A stretch of DNA of 25,276 bases, taken from NCBI GenBank assembly GCA_964524125.1, contig CAZGBY010000022.1:1-25276 (forward strand), in the 5' to 3' direction. How positions within the stretch are numbered: the stretch's first letter is position 1; every line of letters starts with the position of its first letter. The position numbers and the translations under genes are program-made. Source of the stretch: CAG-307 sp964524125 (GTDB lineage Bacteria > Bacillota_I > Bacilli_A > Acholeplasmatales > Anaeroplasmataceae). This document shows positions 1 through 7,555 of the stretch, piece after piece. A model generated the notes under the pieces. It was not told the origin of the DNA. It saw only the letters and a list, made by a program, of their open reading frames with translations, and searched no databases.

Positions 1-845
1 ATATTGATTATATTAGTAGTTCAGGCTCATTCCATGTAACATTTACTAAACCAGCTGATTTAAATAGTGGCAATGGTGATTCTTCTAATGGGGGGGGAGA
101 ATCACCAACTGAAGCAACTTTAATTACTATTGCAGATGCTTTAAAAAAAGCAGAAGGTACTGAAGTTATTGTCGAAGGTAAAATTACCGAAGTTGGTGAT
201 AGTCAATATAAAATTGCAGATTCTACTGGTAGTATAGTAGTTTCTGGTACAATTGCAGAAATTGGAGATAAGACTTTAGGTGCTGGCGATACAATTAAGA
301 TTAAAGGAACACGTAATACATATAGTGGTACATATCCTAATAGTGGTCAAACATATACTATCGAACAAATTGTAGATGCAACTTTATTAAATTATACACA
401 AGCTGAAGTAAAAGACCCGCTAGTTTATGATGATATTCAATATACTGAAATTGCAACTATTTCGTTTGCTGATAAAGATACAAATAGAGAATCACAAACA
501 GGAGAACAACAAGTTTGGAAAATGAATGGTATTACATTTACAAATGATAAGGCTTCATCAGGTAATAATGTAGGTGATTTTGGTAATCCTGTGAGATGTT
601 ATACGAGTAGTAATATTACAATTGCTAATGATTCAGAATTTAATATCATTGTAATCAAATTTACAGGTAGTGCTACTAATAGATTACATGCAGATGATGT
701 TGTAGATGGTGCAAATTTTGCTTTGAGTGATGATGGTCTTACTGCGATACTTGTTTTAGATGATAAAACAAATTCATTTAGTTATATTTCATTACCAAGA
801 CAATTTAGAATATCTGAAATTATTATTGGGACTTTAAATGAATAA
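1..845 (+). CDS. Partial secreted or surface OB-fold protein (C-terminal part)
   Basis: The reading frame is open from base 3 to the TAA ending at 845, so the gene starts before the window and only its last 280 or so codons are present. After a short Ser/Gly/Asn-rich linker comes a stretch (roughly bases 105-400) with the pattern of an OB-fold: an ITIADAL helix, then EVIVEGKITEVGD strands, then GAGDTIKIKG. Secreted nucleases of low-GC Gram-positives often carry such OB-folds. A beta-rich C-terminal domain follows (about bases 455-845) with an NGITFTNDKASS motif, of the kind found at the ends of extracellular nucleases and adhesins. The nuclease lipoprotein at 1938 ends in a loosely similar beta domain. 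A secreted DNA- or sugar-binding protein, possibly a nuclease, is likely, but the catalytic part is outside the window. The linker contains a G8 run at 90-97. Confidence 0.8.
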   Translation, partial: IDYISSSGSFHVTFTKPADLNSGNGDSSNGGGESPTEATLITIADALKKAEGTEVIVEGKITEVGDSQYKIADSTGSIVVSGTIAEIGDKTLGAGDTIKIKGTRNTYSGTYPNSGQTYTIEQIVDATLLNYTQAEVKDPLVYDDIQYTEIATISFADKDTNRESQTGEQQVWKMNGITFTNDKASSGNNVGDFGNPVRCYTSSNITIANDSEFNIIVIKFTGSATNRLHADDVVDGANFALSDDGLTAILVLDDKTNSFSYISLPRQFRISEIIIGTLNE

Positions 846-870
846 TATTTTCTAAAATTTAATAAAAATC

Positions 871-902
871 GGATTAATCTGCAATGGATTAATCCTTTTT
901 TT
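871..902 (+). terminator. Rho-independent terminator of the first gene
   Basis: GGATTAATC at 871-879 pairs perfectly with GATTAATCC at 887-895 around a 7-base loop. Seven T residues follow at 896-902. It lies 26 bases after the stop codon of the partial gene. Confidence 0.85.
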
Positions 903-942
903 CTAAAAAACTAAATATAATGTACATTTATTATCATAAAAA

Positions 943-951
943 TGTTATAAT
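943..951 (+). promoter_or_regulatory. Extended -10 promoter before the 975 lipoprotein
   Basis: TGT followed by a perfect TATAAT at 946-951 forms an extended -10 element 23 bases before the start codon. A weak -35 candidate, TGTACA, is at 921-926 with a long 19-base spacer. A new transcript is expected here because a terminator lies just upstream. Confidence 0.5.
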
Positions 952-974
952 TAAATCAGAAAGAAGATGATAAG

Positions 975-1892
975 ATGAGGAAATTATTTATTTTACCTTG
1001 TATATTAATATTAGGTATATCTTTAACAAGTTGTGATGGCGATACATCTATACAGTATACTGATAGTGAAGGTAAGAAAGTAAAATATGTATTTGAAGAA
1101 ACATATGATAAAGAACAAATCAACAATGGATTAGATGCTATTAACAATTACGAATCAAAAAGTAATAATAAAAATGTAAAAGTTAATGGTTCATTAAATA
1201 TAAATTCTGATGTAAATGTGGATTTTTATTTAGAAACTACAAAATCTAATTATGATATAAATGATAATGCTGAAGATTTATATTTAGAATATGATTTTAA
1301 ATATAAAAATAATTATACAAATTACAGTTATAGTATAACTAAAATTGATACAAGTGGAACAATCTATTATGAAAATGATAATTTCTATATTAGTAGTGAT
1401 GGAAGTTATGAATATAACCAATGGATACAAACTGGTGATAAATCTTTTTCATATAAGTATAATATTGATATGGAAAATATGTTTAATTATATATATGGTA
1501 TCATAGATTCTAATAATTCATCTTCAGAAGATACAGTATCTGATTCAATATATAATAATCAAATTTTAGATTTTATACATGAATATTGCTTATCGATAAA
1601 AAATGTTACTAAAGAAAATGTTACTTTTACAGTTGCTTTTCCTATATCAGAAATAAAAGAATCATATGGTAATAGTAAAATTTATATAGATATAGTTTGG
1701 AATCTATATGAAAATGATATAGAATCAATAAGTTTTAAAGACAATTATCTATGTAAGAATTTAATGGCTCCATATTATAAAAATTATAATTATTTAACAT
1801 GTGAAGTACAATTAGATTTTGAATATGATAATTTTGATATAAAAAAGATTTCAGAAGAAGATAAATTGAACTATATTAATTATAAATTTTAA
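975..1892 (+). CDS. Lipoprotein of unknown function
   Basis: The 305-residue product begins with a short positive stretch, a hydrophobic core and a lipobox, LTSC, with Cys20 as the lipidated residue. It should therefore be anchored on the outer face of the cytoplasmic membrane. The mature part is rich in Asn, Asp, Tyr and Ser with alternating polar and hydrophobic residues, which suggests a beta-rich fold. I see no catalytic motif and do not recognise the family. The signal peptide (MRKLF...GIS..TSCDG) is nearly the same as that of the nuclease 46 bases downstream, so the two may share a transcript and an origin for their export signal. The start is the first in-frame ATG and gives a complete signal peptide. 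Its ribosome binding site (AGAAAGAAG) is weak. Confidence 0.75.
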   Translation: MRKLFILPCILILGISLTSCDGDTSIQYTDSEGKKVKYVFEETYDKEQINNGLDAINNYESKSNNKNVKVNGSLNINSDVNVDFYLETTKSNYDINDNAEDLYLEYDFKYKNNYTNYSYSITKIDTSGTIYYENDNFYISSDGSYEYNQWIQTGDKSFSYKYNIDMENMFNYIYGIIDSNNSSSEDTVSDSIYNNQILDFIHEYCLSIKNVTKENVTFTVAFPISEIKESYGNSKIYIDIVWNLYENDIESISFKDNYLCKNLMAPYYKNYNYLTCEVQLDFEYDNFDIKKISEEDKLNYINYKF

Positions 1893-1937
1893 ATACTTAT
1901 TTATAAATATGTATATAAGAAAAGAGGAAATATAACA

Positions 1938-3497
1938 ATGAGAAAACTATTTACACTTACAGGACTGGCACTATTAGGTATATCAATATTCACATCCTGT
2001 GATGGTCCAACCTTAACCACTCCTACAAAAGATACAATATCATCAACTCCAGTCCCAACAGTTGCACAACCAACTTCATCAACTCAAAAAGATGTAAAAT
2101 CATCATACACATATGAAGGATACTATTCATCAATTACAAATAGTATGTTATCAGATTCAATAACATTAAAATCTACATTAAATCAAATTGTTTCATCTAA
2201 CTATACCAAATTATCATATAAAGATGCAGGTACAGCTATGCAAACAACAGACTCATATGATGGAGATTATGTAGAATGTATCTATACTGGAGAGCGTATG
2301 TCAAAAAATGGTTTAGGTTCATCTGCAGGTTGTTGGAATAGAGAACATATGTGGGCTAAATCACACGGATTTAATGATGAAAAATATGATGCATTTTCAG
2401 ATCTTCATCATTTAAGAGTGTCAGAAGCGTCTATTAATACTGCAAGAAGTAATTCATACTTTGATGAACTAGAAGAATATACAAAATCAGATGATTATGG
2501 AAATAAATGGACAAGTGATGTATTTGAACCAAGAGATGAAGTTAAAGGTGACATTGCAAGAATGTTACTATATATGACAGTAAGATATAATGATTCTACA
2601 TTAAATCTAGAACTTACAAATGATAAAGAACTTGCTTCTAAATCAGAAACAGGTACACAAGGTTATATAGGAATACTTAATACTATATTAAAATGGAATT
2701 ATGAAGATCCTGTTGATTCAAGAGAACTATCTAGAAATGAAGAAATATATAAAGTTCAAGGAAATAGAAATCCATTTATAGATCATCCTGAACTTGCTTA
2801 TTATTTATATACTAATGAGTGTGAATCACAATCAATTACTGAATCTAGTATACCATCTAAAATAGAATATAATTTAAAAGATGATGATGCAATCTCATCA
2901 GTAAATAATAAAATATTATCTATAGGTACAGTTACATTAGAAAGTAAATCTAAAATAGAAGAAGCAGAGTCTTTATATAATGCTTTAGATAATGTATCTA
3001 AATCATTCGTATCAGAATACGATACTCTAGAGCAAGCTATATTTGACTATCAAACATTATCATCATTAAGTAATCAAGATAAAACAATTTCTACAACTGT
3101 AGAATTTGCACCTATAGCTGCTAATTCTGGTAGTGTTACATTAAATGGTATTCAAACAGATTGGGCTTGTCCATATTCTTATGAAGGTAAAGGAGTTTAT
3201 GCCCAAAAAGACAATTGTATTACGTTGAATGTTAAAAATTTATATGATTCTATTCAAGTGTTTGAATTTTTATTAACTTCAAATAAAACAGTATCAAAAG
3301 GCGCTGGTACAGCTACTATTGTAATATCTGATGGAATTAATCAAGTGACACAAAATACTGAGACACTTATTCAAAAGAATGATTATACATATAGATTAGA
3401 CGTAACATCATTAGACTTATCTAAAGAAATAACAATAACTATTACATCTTCATTCTCTTCTACTATATTATCTCAAATAAAATATAGTATAATTTAA
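1938..3497 (+). CDS. Endonuclease I family (YurI/Bsn-like) lipoprotein nuclease
   Basis: A 519-residue lipoprotein with lipobox FTSC (Cys21), predicted to degrade DNA and possibly RNA outside the cell. Residues 22-60 form a Thr/Ser/Pro linker. The Endonuclease I domain follows, with the His-Me finger motif NREHMW at 134-139 (His137 the likely general base), SDLHHLR at 154-160, then Asn167 and Arg170. The family motif QGNRNPFIDHPE is at 274-285. Residues about 319-375 form a three-helix module (ILSIGTVTLES...YNAL) common in secreted proteins of gut Gram-positives. The last 135 or so residues are beta-rich. GAGG at 1924 supports this ATG. It probably serves nucleotide or phosphate scavenging, or biofilm and DNA-trap breakdown; this role is inferred. 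A terminator-like hairpin follows. Confidence 0.88.
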   Translation: MRKLFTLTGLALLGISIFTSCDGPTLTTPTKDTISSTPVPTVAQPTSSTQKDVKSSYTYEGYYSSITNSMLSDSITLKSTLNQIVSSNYTKLSYKDAGTAMQTTDSYDGDYVECIYTGERMSKNGLGSSAGCWNREHMWAKSHGFNDEKYDAFSDLHHLRVSEASINTARSNSYFDELEEYTKSDDYGNKWTSDVFEPRDEVKGDIARMLLYMTVRYNDSTLNLELTNDKELASKSETGTQGYIGILNTILKWNYEDPVDSRELSRNEEIYKVQGNRNPFIDHPELAYYLYTNECESQSITESSIPSKIEYNLKDDDAISSVNNKILSIGTVTLESKSKIEEAESLYNALDNVSKSFVSEYDTLEQAIFDYQTLSSLSNQDKTISTTVEFAPIAANSGSVTLNGIQTDWACPYSYEGKGVYAQKDNCITLNVKNLYDSIQVFEFLLTSNKTVSKGAGTATIVISDGINQVTQNTETLIQKNDYTYRLDVTSLDLSKEITITITSSFSSTILSQIKYSII

Positions 3498-3506
3498 TAT
3501 TTCTAA

Positions 3507-3560
3507 TAAAATCACCTACAAATTAAATTGTCGTTAAATTGTAGGTGATTTTATTTGTTC
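3507..3560 (+). terminator. Long perfect hairpin after the nuclease gene, probable terminator
   Basis: Fifteen bases at 3507-3521 (core ATCACCTAC) pair perfectly with 3539-3553 (core GTAGGTGAT) around a 17-base loop. The descending arm ends in TTTTATTTG, a broken rather than pure T tract. The A-rich ascending arm means it could also work on the other strand. Confidence 0.65.
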
Positions 3561-3585
3561 AATAATAACATATCTTAAATTTTTA

Positions 3586-3594
3586 TGTTATACT
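3586..3594 (+). promoter_or_regulatory. Extended -10 promoter before the ATPase-like gene
   Basis: TGT followed by TATACT at 3589-3594 is an extended -10 element 39 bases before the ATG at 3634. No convincing -35 hexamer is visible at the right distance. A transcript starting here fits the hairpin terminator just upstream. Confidence 0.45.
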
Positions 3595-3633
3595 ATTATT
3601 GAAGTAAAACAATATTTAAAAGTTGGTGATACT

Positions 3634-5208
3634 ATGAGTTATTACTTAAATAAAGGAAATGAAAAAATTATAAGTTATTACAATGATGATATTTTTATTG
3701 ATAAATCATTATTAATTAAAAATACTAATAATTTTATTGGTAAAGAATCAAAAAAGTTTATGTGTGTAACTCGTCCACGTCGTTTCGGTAAATCAATGGC
3801 TTTATCTATGCTAAATGCATATTATTCAAAAGGTTGTGATTCTGCAAATTTATTTAAAGACTTAAAAATATCACAAGATTCTTCTTTTGAATCACATCTA
3901 AATAAACATAATGTAATATGGATAGATATGGCATCTTTATATACTGAGATAGATGATAAAAGTGAATTTGTAAAAAAACTTAATGAAATAATTATTAATG
4001 ATATTAATGAATGTTTTCCAAGTATTCTTACAACTGAAGAAAACAAACTTTCAAAAGCTATAAAAAAAATTAATGATGTTACAAAAGATACTTTTATATT
4101 CCTATTAGATGAATGGGATGTAATTCTAAGAGAATCAGACGATTCTAAATTAAAAGATAATTATATTGAATTACTTAGAAGTTTATTCAAATCATCTGAC
4201 ACATCTACTTGTATAGATTTAGTTTATATGACAGGAATTCTTCCAATCAAAAAATATAATAACGAATCAGCTTTAAATAACTTTGAAGAATATACAATGT
4301 TAGATTCATATCCAATATCAGAATATATGGGATTTACAAAAGATGAAGTTATATCTTTATGTAACGAGTATGATATGGATTTTATTGAGATGAAACGTTG
4401 GTATTATGGATATAACCTAAATGAAGTAGAAATTTATAACCCTAAATCAGTTGTAACAGCAATTTCAAAGAAAAGATATGATAATTACTGGATTTCTACT
4501 TCAGCTATAGAATCAGTAAATAATTATATTAATTACCAAGATGGTAATTTATATGATGAACTTATTAATTTAATAAATAATAAAGTACAAGACGTAAGTG
4601 TTTCAAGATTTGATAATGATATCAAAAATATTAATTCACGTAATGCAGCACTTACATTATTAATACATTTAGGATATTTAGCATATGATAGAGATGATGC
4701 AACGTGTAGAATACCTAATTTTGAAATAAGAAATGAAATGATTAAAACATTACCACAATTAAAATCTTCTCCTTTTAATAAATTAATTAATTTATCTAAT
4801 GAATCTATTAAAGGATTATTTAATGATAATGTAGAACCCATAAATAAAGCTTTATCTAAAAATCATAAATTACTTGCGAGTAGTTTTAATAAATTAAGTG
4901 AAAGTGTACTTGGCTGTATTGTACTAATAACTTTCTTACCACTTCTTGAAACTTATGTACAGCTTCAAGAAGTAAATACATCTACAGGACGAGCAGATAT
5001 TATATATATTCCAAGAGGAAATAGGCCTGCAATTATTGTAGAACTTAAAGTAGATAATAATTCGCTTACTGCAATAAATCAAATTAAAAATAATGGTTAC
5101 CAAAACGCTCTAGCAGGATATCATGGTAAAGTATATATAGTTGGTATTAACTACGATAATAAAACATTAGAACATAATACTTTAGTTGAAGAAATAGAAA
5201 TAAAATAA
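3634..5208 (+). CDS. AAA-ATPase-like protein with C-terminal PD-(D/E)XK nuclease-like domain
   Basis: A 524-residue soluble protein with the two-part build of the AAA-ATPase-like/PDDEXK_9 family, which is often expanded in gut anaerobes. The N-terminal ATPase domain carries a modified Walker A, RPRRFGKS at 47-54, and a Walker B-like LLDEWD at 157-162. The C-terminal part has the PD-(D/E)XK core: GRADI at 452-456 (Asp455), then a strand with VELK at 469-472 (Glu470, Lys472), followed by a YQNAL helix. Both active sites look complete. The function of this family is not settled; defence or mobile-element roles have been proposed. It has its own promoter and terminator-like hairpin, and GGTGAT is the ribosome binding site. 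Its codon use is AT-rich and unlike the ribosomal genes next to it. Confidence 0.85.
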   Translation: MSYYLNKGNEKIISYYNDDIFIDKSLLIKNTNNFIGKESKKFMCVTRPRRFGKSMALSMLNAYYSKGCDSANLFKDLKISQDSSFESHLNKHNVIWIDMASLYTEIDDKSEFVKKLNEIIINDINECFPSILTTEENKLSKAIKKINDVTKDTFIFLLDEWDVILRESDDSKLKDNYIELLRSLFKSSDTSTCIDLVYMTGILPIKKYNNESALNNFEEYTMLDSYPISEYMGFTKDEVISLCNEYDMDFIEMKRWYYGYNLNEVEIYNPKSVVTAISKKRYDNYWISTSAIESVNNYINYQDGNLYDELINLINNKVQDVSVSRFDNDIKNINSRNAALTLLIHLGYLAYDRDDATCRIPNFEIRNEMIKTLPQLKSSPFNKLINLSNESIKGLFNDNVEPINKALSKNHKLLASSFNKLSESVLGCIVLITFLPLLETYVQLQEVNTSTGRADIIYIPRGNRPAIIVELKVDNNSLTAINQIKNNGYQNALAGYHGKVYIVGINYDNKTLEHNTLVEEIEIK

Positions 5209-5222
5209 ATTAATTATATAAT

Positions 5223-5262
5223 TAGAACACCACAAAAACATATGTTGGTGTTCTATTGTTTT
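5223..5262 (+). terminator. Probable terminator after the ATPase-like gene
   Basis: TAGAACACCA at 5223-5232 pairs perfectly with TGGTGTTCTA at 5246-5255, followed by the T-rich TTGTTTT. It begins 15 bases after the stop codon. Confidence 0.65.
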
Positions 5263-5450
5263 AATAAATAAAATCAAATAAATAGATTACTATTTATAGT
5301 AAATAATAAAAACGTTAAATACAAAATTTAATTCTGCTGTGTCACAGCTGAAAAACTAAAAAAATATACACAATTAAATTCCGTAAAATATTTGTAGAGA
5401 TTTATAAAAATTGTGCACTTAACAAAAATAATAAAAAAATAAAAAAAGTA
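5263..5450. other. AT-rich intergenic stretch with two small palindromes
   Basis: No coding frame of useful length or start signal is seen here. Two exact palindromes stand out: TTACTAT-TT-ATAGTAA at 5287-5302 and GCTGTG-T-CACAGC at 5336-5348. Both have the size of repressor sites. They lie 103 or more bases upstream of the ribosomal promoter, so a direct role is uncertain. Confidence 0.4.
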
Positions 5451-5479
5451 TTGCATTTATTTTTGATATATGATATGAT
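5451..5479 (+). promoter_or_regulatory. Main promoter of the S10-spc-alpha superoperon
   Basis: TTGCAT at 5451-5456 and TATGAT at 5474-5479 are separated by exactly 17 bases, and TG at 5471-5472 adds an extended -10. Transcription should begin near 5486. It is the best-formed promoter upstream of rpsJ, as expected for the head of a highly expressed operon. Confidence 0.85.
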
Positions 5480-5483
5480 AAAA

Positions 5484-5611
5484 AGGCCCTAAAAGGGAAG
5501 GCTGTGAAGTGGAAGGTTGCCGATACACCGTTTAACGTTGTCATTAGGTGTTGAGGGTTTTTCCATGGAGCAAGTCTATACTTGGATTATAGGCGAAAGG
5601 AGTTAATTAAA
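5484..5611 (+). promoter_or_regulatory. Structured 5' leader of the ribosomal operon
   Basis: About 125 transcribed bases precede rpsJ. This stretch is visibly less AT-rich than the spacer before it and contains three possible stems. CCCT/AGGG pairs at 5487-5490/5494-5497 at the very 5' end. ACACC/GGTGT pairs at 5525-5529/5547-5551 and is followed by GGGTTTTT. CAAGT/ACTTG pairs at 5571-5575/5580-5584, ending 11 bases before the ribosome binding site AAAGGAG (5596-5602). The S10 operon leader of E. coli is the target of autoregulation by L4, and an equivalent role here is inferred. The motif GGAAGGTTGCCGA resembles what I remember of other Bacillota rpsJ leaders, but this is unverified. Confidence 0.55.
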
Positions 5612-5920
5612 ATGGCAAAAGAAAAAATTAGAATTCGTTTAAAATCTTATGATCACAGATTGTTAGATCAATCTGCAAAGAAGATTGTAGACAGTGTAAA
5701 GAAGACAGGTTCTTCAGTTAATGGACCTATTCCTCTTCCAACAGAAAAGGAAATCTTCACTATCTTACGTTCTCCTCACGTAAACAAGGATTCACGTGAA
5801 CAATTCGAAAGAAGAACTCATAAGAGATTAATCGAAATTGTGGAACCAACTCCACAAACAATTGACGCTTTAATGCACATTGATCTACCTTCTGGTGTAG
5901 ATATCGTATTAAAGAAGTAA
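5612..5920 (+). CDS. rpsJ: 30S ribosomal protein S10
   Basis: This 102-residue protein belongs to the head of the 30S subunit, and its homologue in other bacteria also serves as the antitermination factor NusE. It has the family pattern IRIRLKSYDHRLLDQSA near the start and the HKRLIEIVEPT strand near the end. The ATG at 5612 is preceded by AAAGGAG with a 9-base spacer. A TTG in the same frame at 5582 would add ten residues not found in the family and was rejected. It is the first gene of the superoperon; the usual upstream str genes (S12, S7, EF-G, EF-Tu) are not in this window. Confidence 0.97.
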   Translation: MAKEKIRIRLKSYDHRLLDQSAKKIVDSVKKTGSSVNGPIPLPTEKEIFTILRSPHVNKDSREQFERRTHKRLIEIVEPTPQTIDALMHIDLPSGVDIVLKK

Positions 5921-5949
5921 TTAAATTATAGAAAGAAAGGTGTAAACTC

Positions 5950-6594
5950 ATGGCTAAGGGAATCTTAGGTAGAAAATTGGGCATGACTCAAATTTTCGAT
6001 GCAGAGGGAAATCTTATCCCTGTAACTGTAGTTGATTGCTCACAAAACGTAGTATTACAACAAAAGACTGTTGAAACTGACGGATACGTAGCAACTCAAG
6101 TTGGTTACGAAGACAAACGTGAAGGTTTAGCTAACAAGCCTGAATTAGGACATGTTGCTAAAGCTGGAACTGCTCCTAAGCGCTTCATTAAAGAAATTCG
6201 TTTTTCTGTACAATGTGGCGAAAACGAGCTAGCTTCTTATAACGTTGGTCAAGAGATTAAATGTGATATTTTTACAGCAGGTGAAGTTGTAGACGTAACT
6301 GGTACTTCAAAAGGAAAAGGATTCCAAGGTACTATCAAACGTTATAATCATCACCGCGGACCTATGGGACACGGTTCAGGTGCTCACAGAATCGTTGGTT
6401 CAATGGGACCTATTAAAGGTAATATGAAGGGTAAGAAGATGCCAGGACATATGGGTCACGATACAGTTACTCTTCAAAACTTAACAATTGCAGTAGTAGA
6501 CGCTGAAAGACAATTAATTTTAATTAAGGGTAACGTACCTGGTCCTAAATCAGGATTAGTTGAAATTAAGTCAGCAGTTAAGTCTTGCAAATAA
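5950..6594 (+). CDS. rplC: 50S ribosomal protein L3
   Basis: This 214-residue protein is an early-assembling 23S rRNA binder whose long loop reaches towards the peptidyl transferase centre. The start MAKGILGRKLGMTQIF is a family hallmark. The central loop contains GHGSGAHR followed by KGKKMPGHMG. The length is normal. The ribosome binding site is AAAGGTG, and the gap from rpsJ is 29 bases. Two TAA codons end the gene in tandem. Confidence 0.97.
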   Translation: MAKGILGRKLGMTQIFDAEGNLIPVTVVDCSQNVVLQQKTVETDGYVATQVGYEDKREGLANKPELGHVAKAGTAPKRFIKEIRFSVQCGENELASYNVGQEIKCDIFTAGEVVDVTGTSKGKGFQGTIKRYNHHRGPMGHGSGAHRIVGSMGPIKGNMKGKKMPGHMGHDTVTLQNLTIAVVDAERQLILIKGNVPGPKSGLVEIKSAVKSCK

Positions 6595-6621
6595 TAACAA
6601 TTAGTAGAAAGGAGATTTATT

Positions 6622-7245
6622 ATGCTTAGCATTGCATTATTAAATCAAGCTGGAAAAACTTTAAAAACAGTTGAATTAAATGAAGAAGTATTCGGCATTG
6701 AACCTAATCAACAAGTAATTTATGATGTTGTTAACGCTCAAAGAGCTGCTATGCGTCAAGGTACTCATGACACTAAGAACCGTACTGAAGTTCGTGGTGG
6801 TGGAAAGAAGCCTTGGAGCCAAAAGGGAACAGGACGTGCTCGTCAAGGTTCTACTCGTTCACCTCAATGGCGTGGTGGAGGTACAGTATTTGGACCTACT
6901 CCTAGAAGCTATGCTGTTAAAGTTAACAAGAAAGTTCGTCAATTAGGTTTAAAGTCTGCTTTATCATATAAAGTTAAAGAAAACAAATTTACATTAATTG
7001 ACAATTTACAATTTGAATCAATTAAGACTAAGAATTTCATTGAATTCTTAAACAATATTAAGGTTGAAGGAAAGGTTATGGTTATCGTTTCTGACTTAAC
7101 AGAAGAAGTAGTTCTTTCTGCAAGAAACTTACCAAACGTATTCGTAAGCCCTGCAGACCATGCAAGTGTATTTGATATTTTATGTTATGATAAACTTGTT
7201 ATGACTGAATCTGCAGCAAAATATTTTGAGGAGGTTCTAGCATAA
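6622..7245 (+). CDS. rplD: 50S ribosomal protein L4
   Basis: This 207-residue protein has its globular part outside and an extended loop lining the exit tunnel. The tunnel loop is recognisable as GGGKKPWSQKGTGRARQGS in the first half. In enteric bacteria L4 also represses its own operon by acting on the S10 leader, so it is the natural candidate to act on the structured leader here (inference). The ribosome binding site is AAAGGAG. Its last codons carry the GAGGAGG that serves rplW. Confidence 0.97.
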   Translation: MLSIALLNQAGKTLKTVELNEEVFGIEPNQQVIYDVVNAQRAAMRQGTHDTKNRTEVRGGGKKPWSQKGTGRARQGSTRSPQWRGGGTVFGPTPRSYAVKVNKKVRQLGLKSALSYKVKENKFTLIDNLQFESIKTKNFIEFLNNIKVEGKVMVIVSDLTEEVVLSARNLPNVFVSPADHASVFDILCYDKLVMTESAAKYFEEVLA

Positions 7246-7246
7246 T

Positions 7247-7537
7247 ATGGAATTAAAATTTTATGATATCATTAAAGAACCAATCATTACTGAAAAGTCA
7301 ATGCAATTAAAAGAACAATACAATAAGTATACTTTTAAAGTTGCAAAGAACGCAAATAAGATTGAAATTAAAAACGCTATTGAAGCTATTTTCAATGTAA
7401 AAGTTTTAAGCGTTAATACAATCAATGTATTACCAAAGAATAAGAGAGTTGGCCAATATGCTGGTAAGACTTCTGCTTATAAGAAAGCAATTTGTAAACT
7501 TGCTGAAGGTAATAAGATTGATGCATTTGAAATTTAA
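7247..7537 (+). CDS. rplW: 50S ribosomal protein L23
   Basis: A 96-residue protein at the mouth of the exit tunnel, where trigger factor and the signal recognition particle dock. The motif IIKEPIITEKS at the start and the NKYTFKVAKNANKIEIKNA segment are typical. The ATG lies one base after the rplD stop, with its ribosome binding site inside rplD (7228-7234), so the two are probably translationally coupled. Confidence 0.96.
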   Translation: MELKFYDIIKEPIITEKSMQLKEQYNKYTFKVAKNANKIEIKNAIEAIFNVKVLSVNTINVLPKNKRVGQYAGKTSAYKKAICKLAEGNKIDAFEI

Positions 7538-7555
7538 TTATAGGAGGAAATTCTA

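Noticed and set aside
5582..5611. Longer S10 frame starting from TTG at 5582
   Set aside because: It would include the AAAGGAG ribosome binding site and add residues unknown in S10; the ATG at 5612 has ideal spacing.
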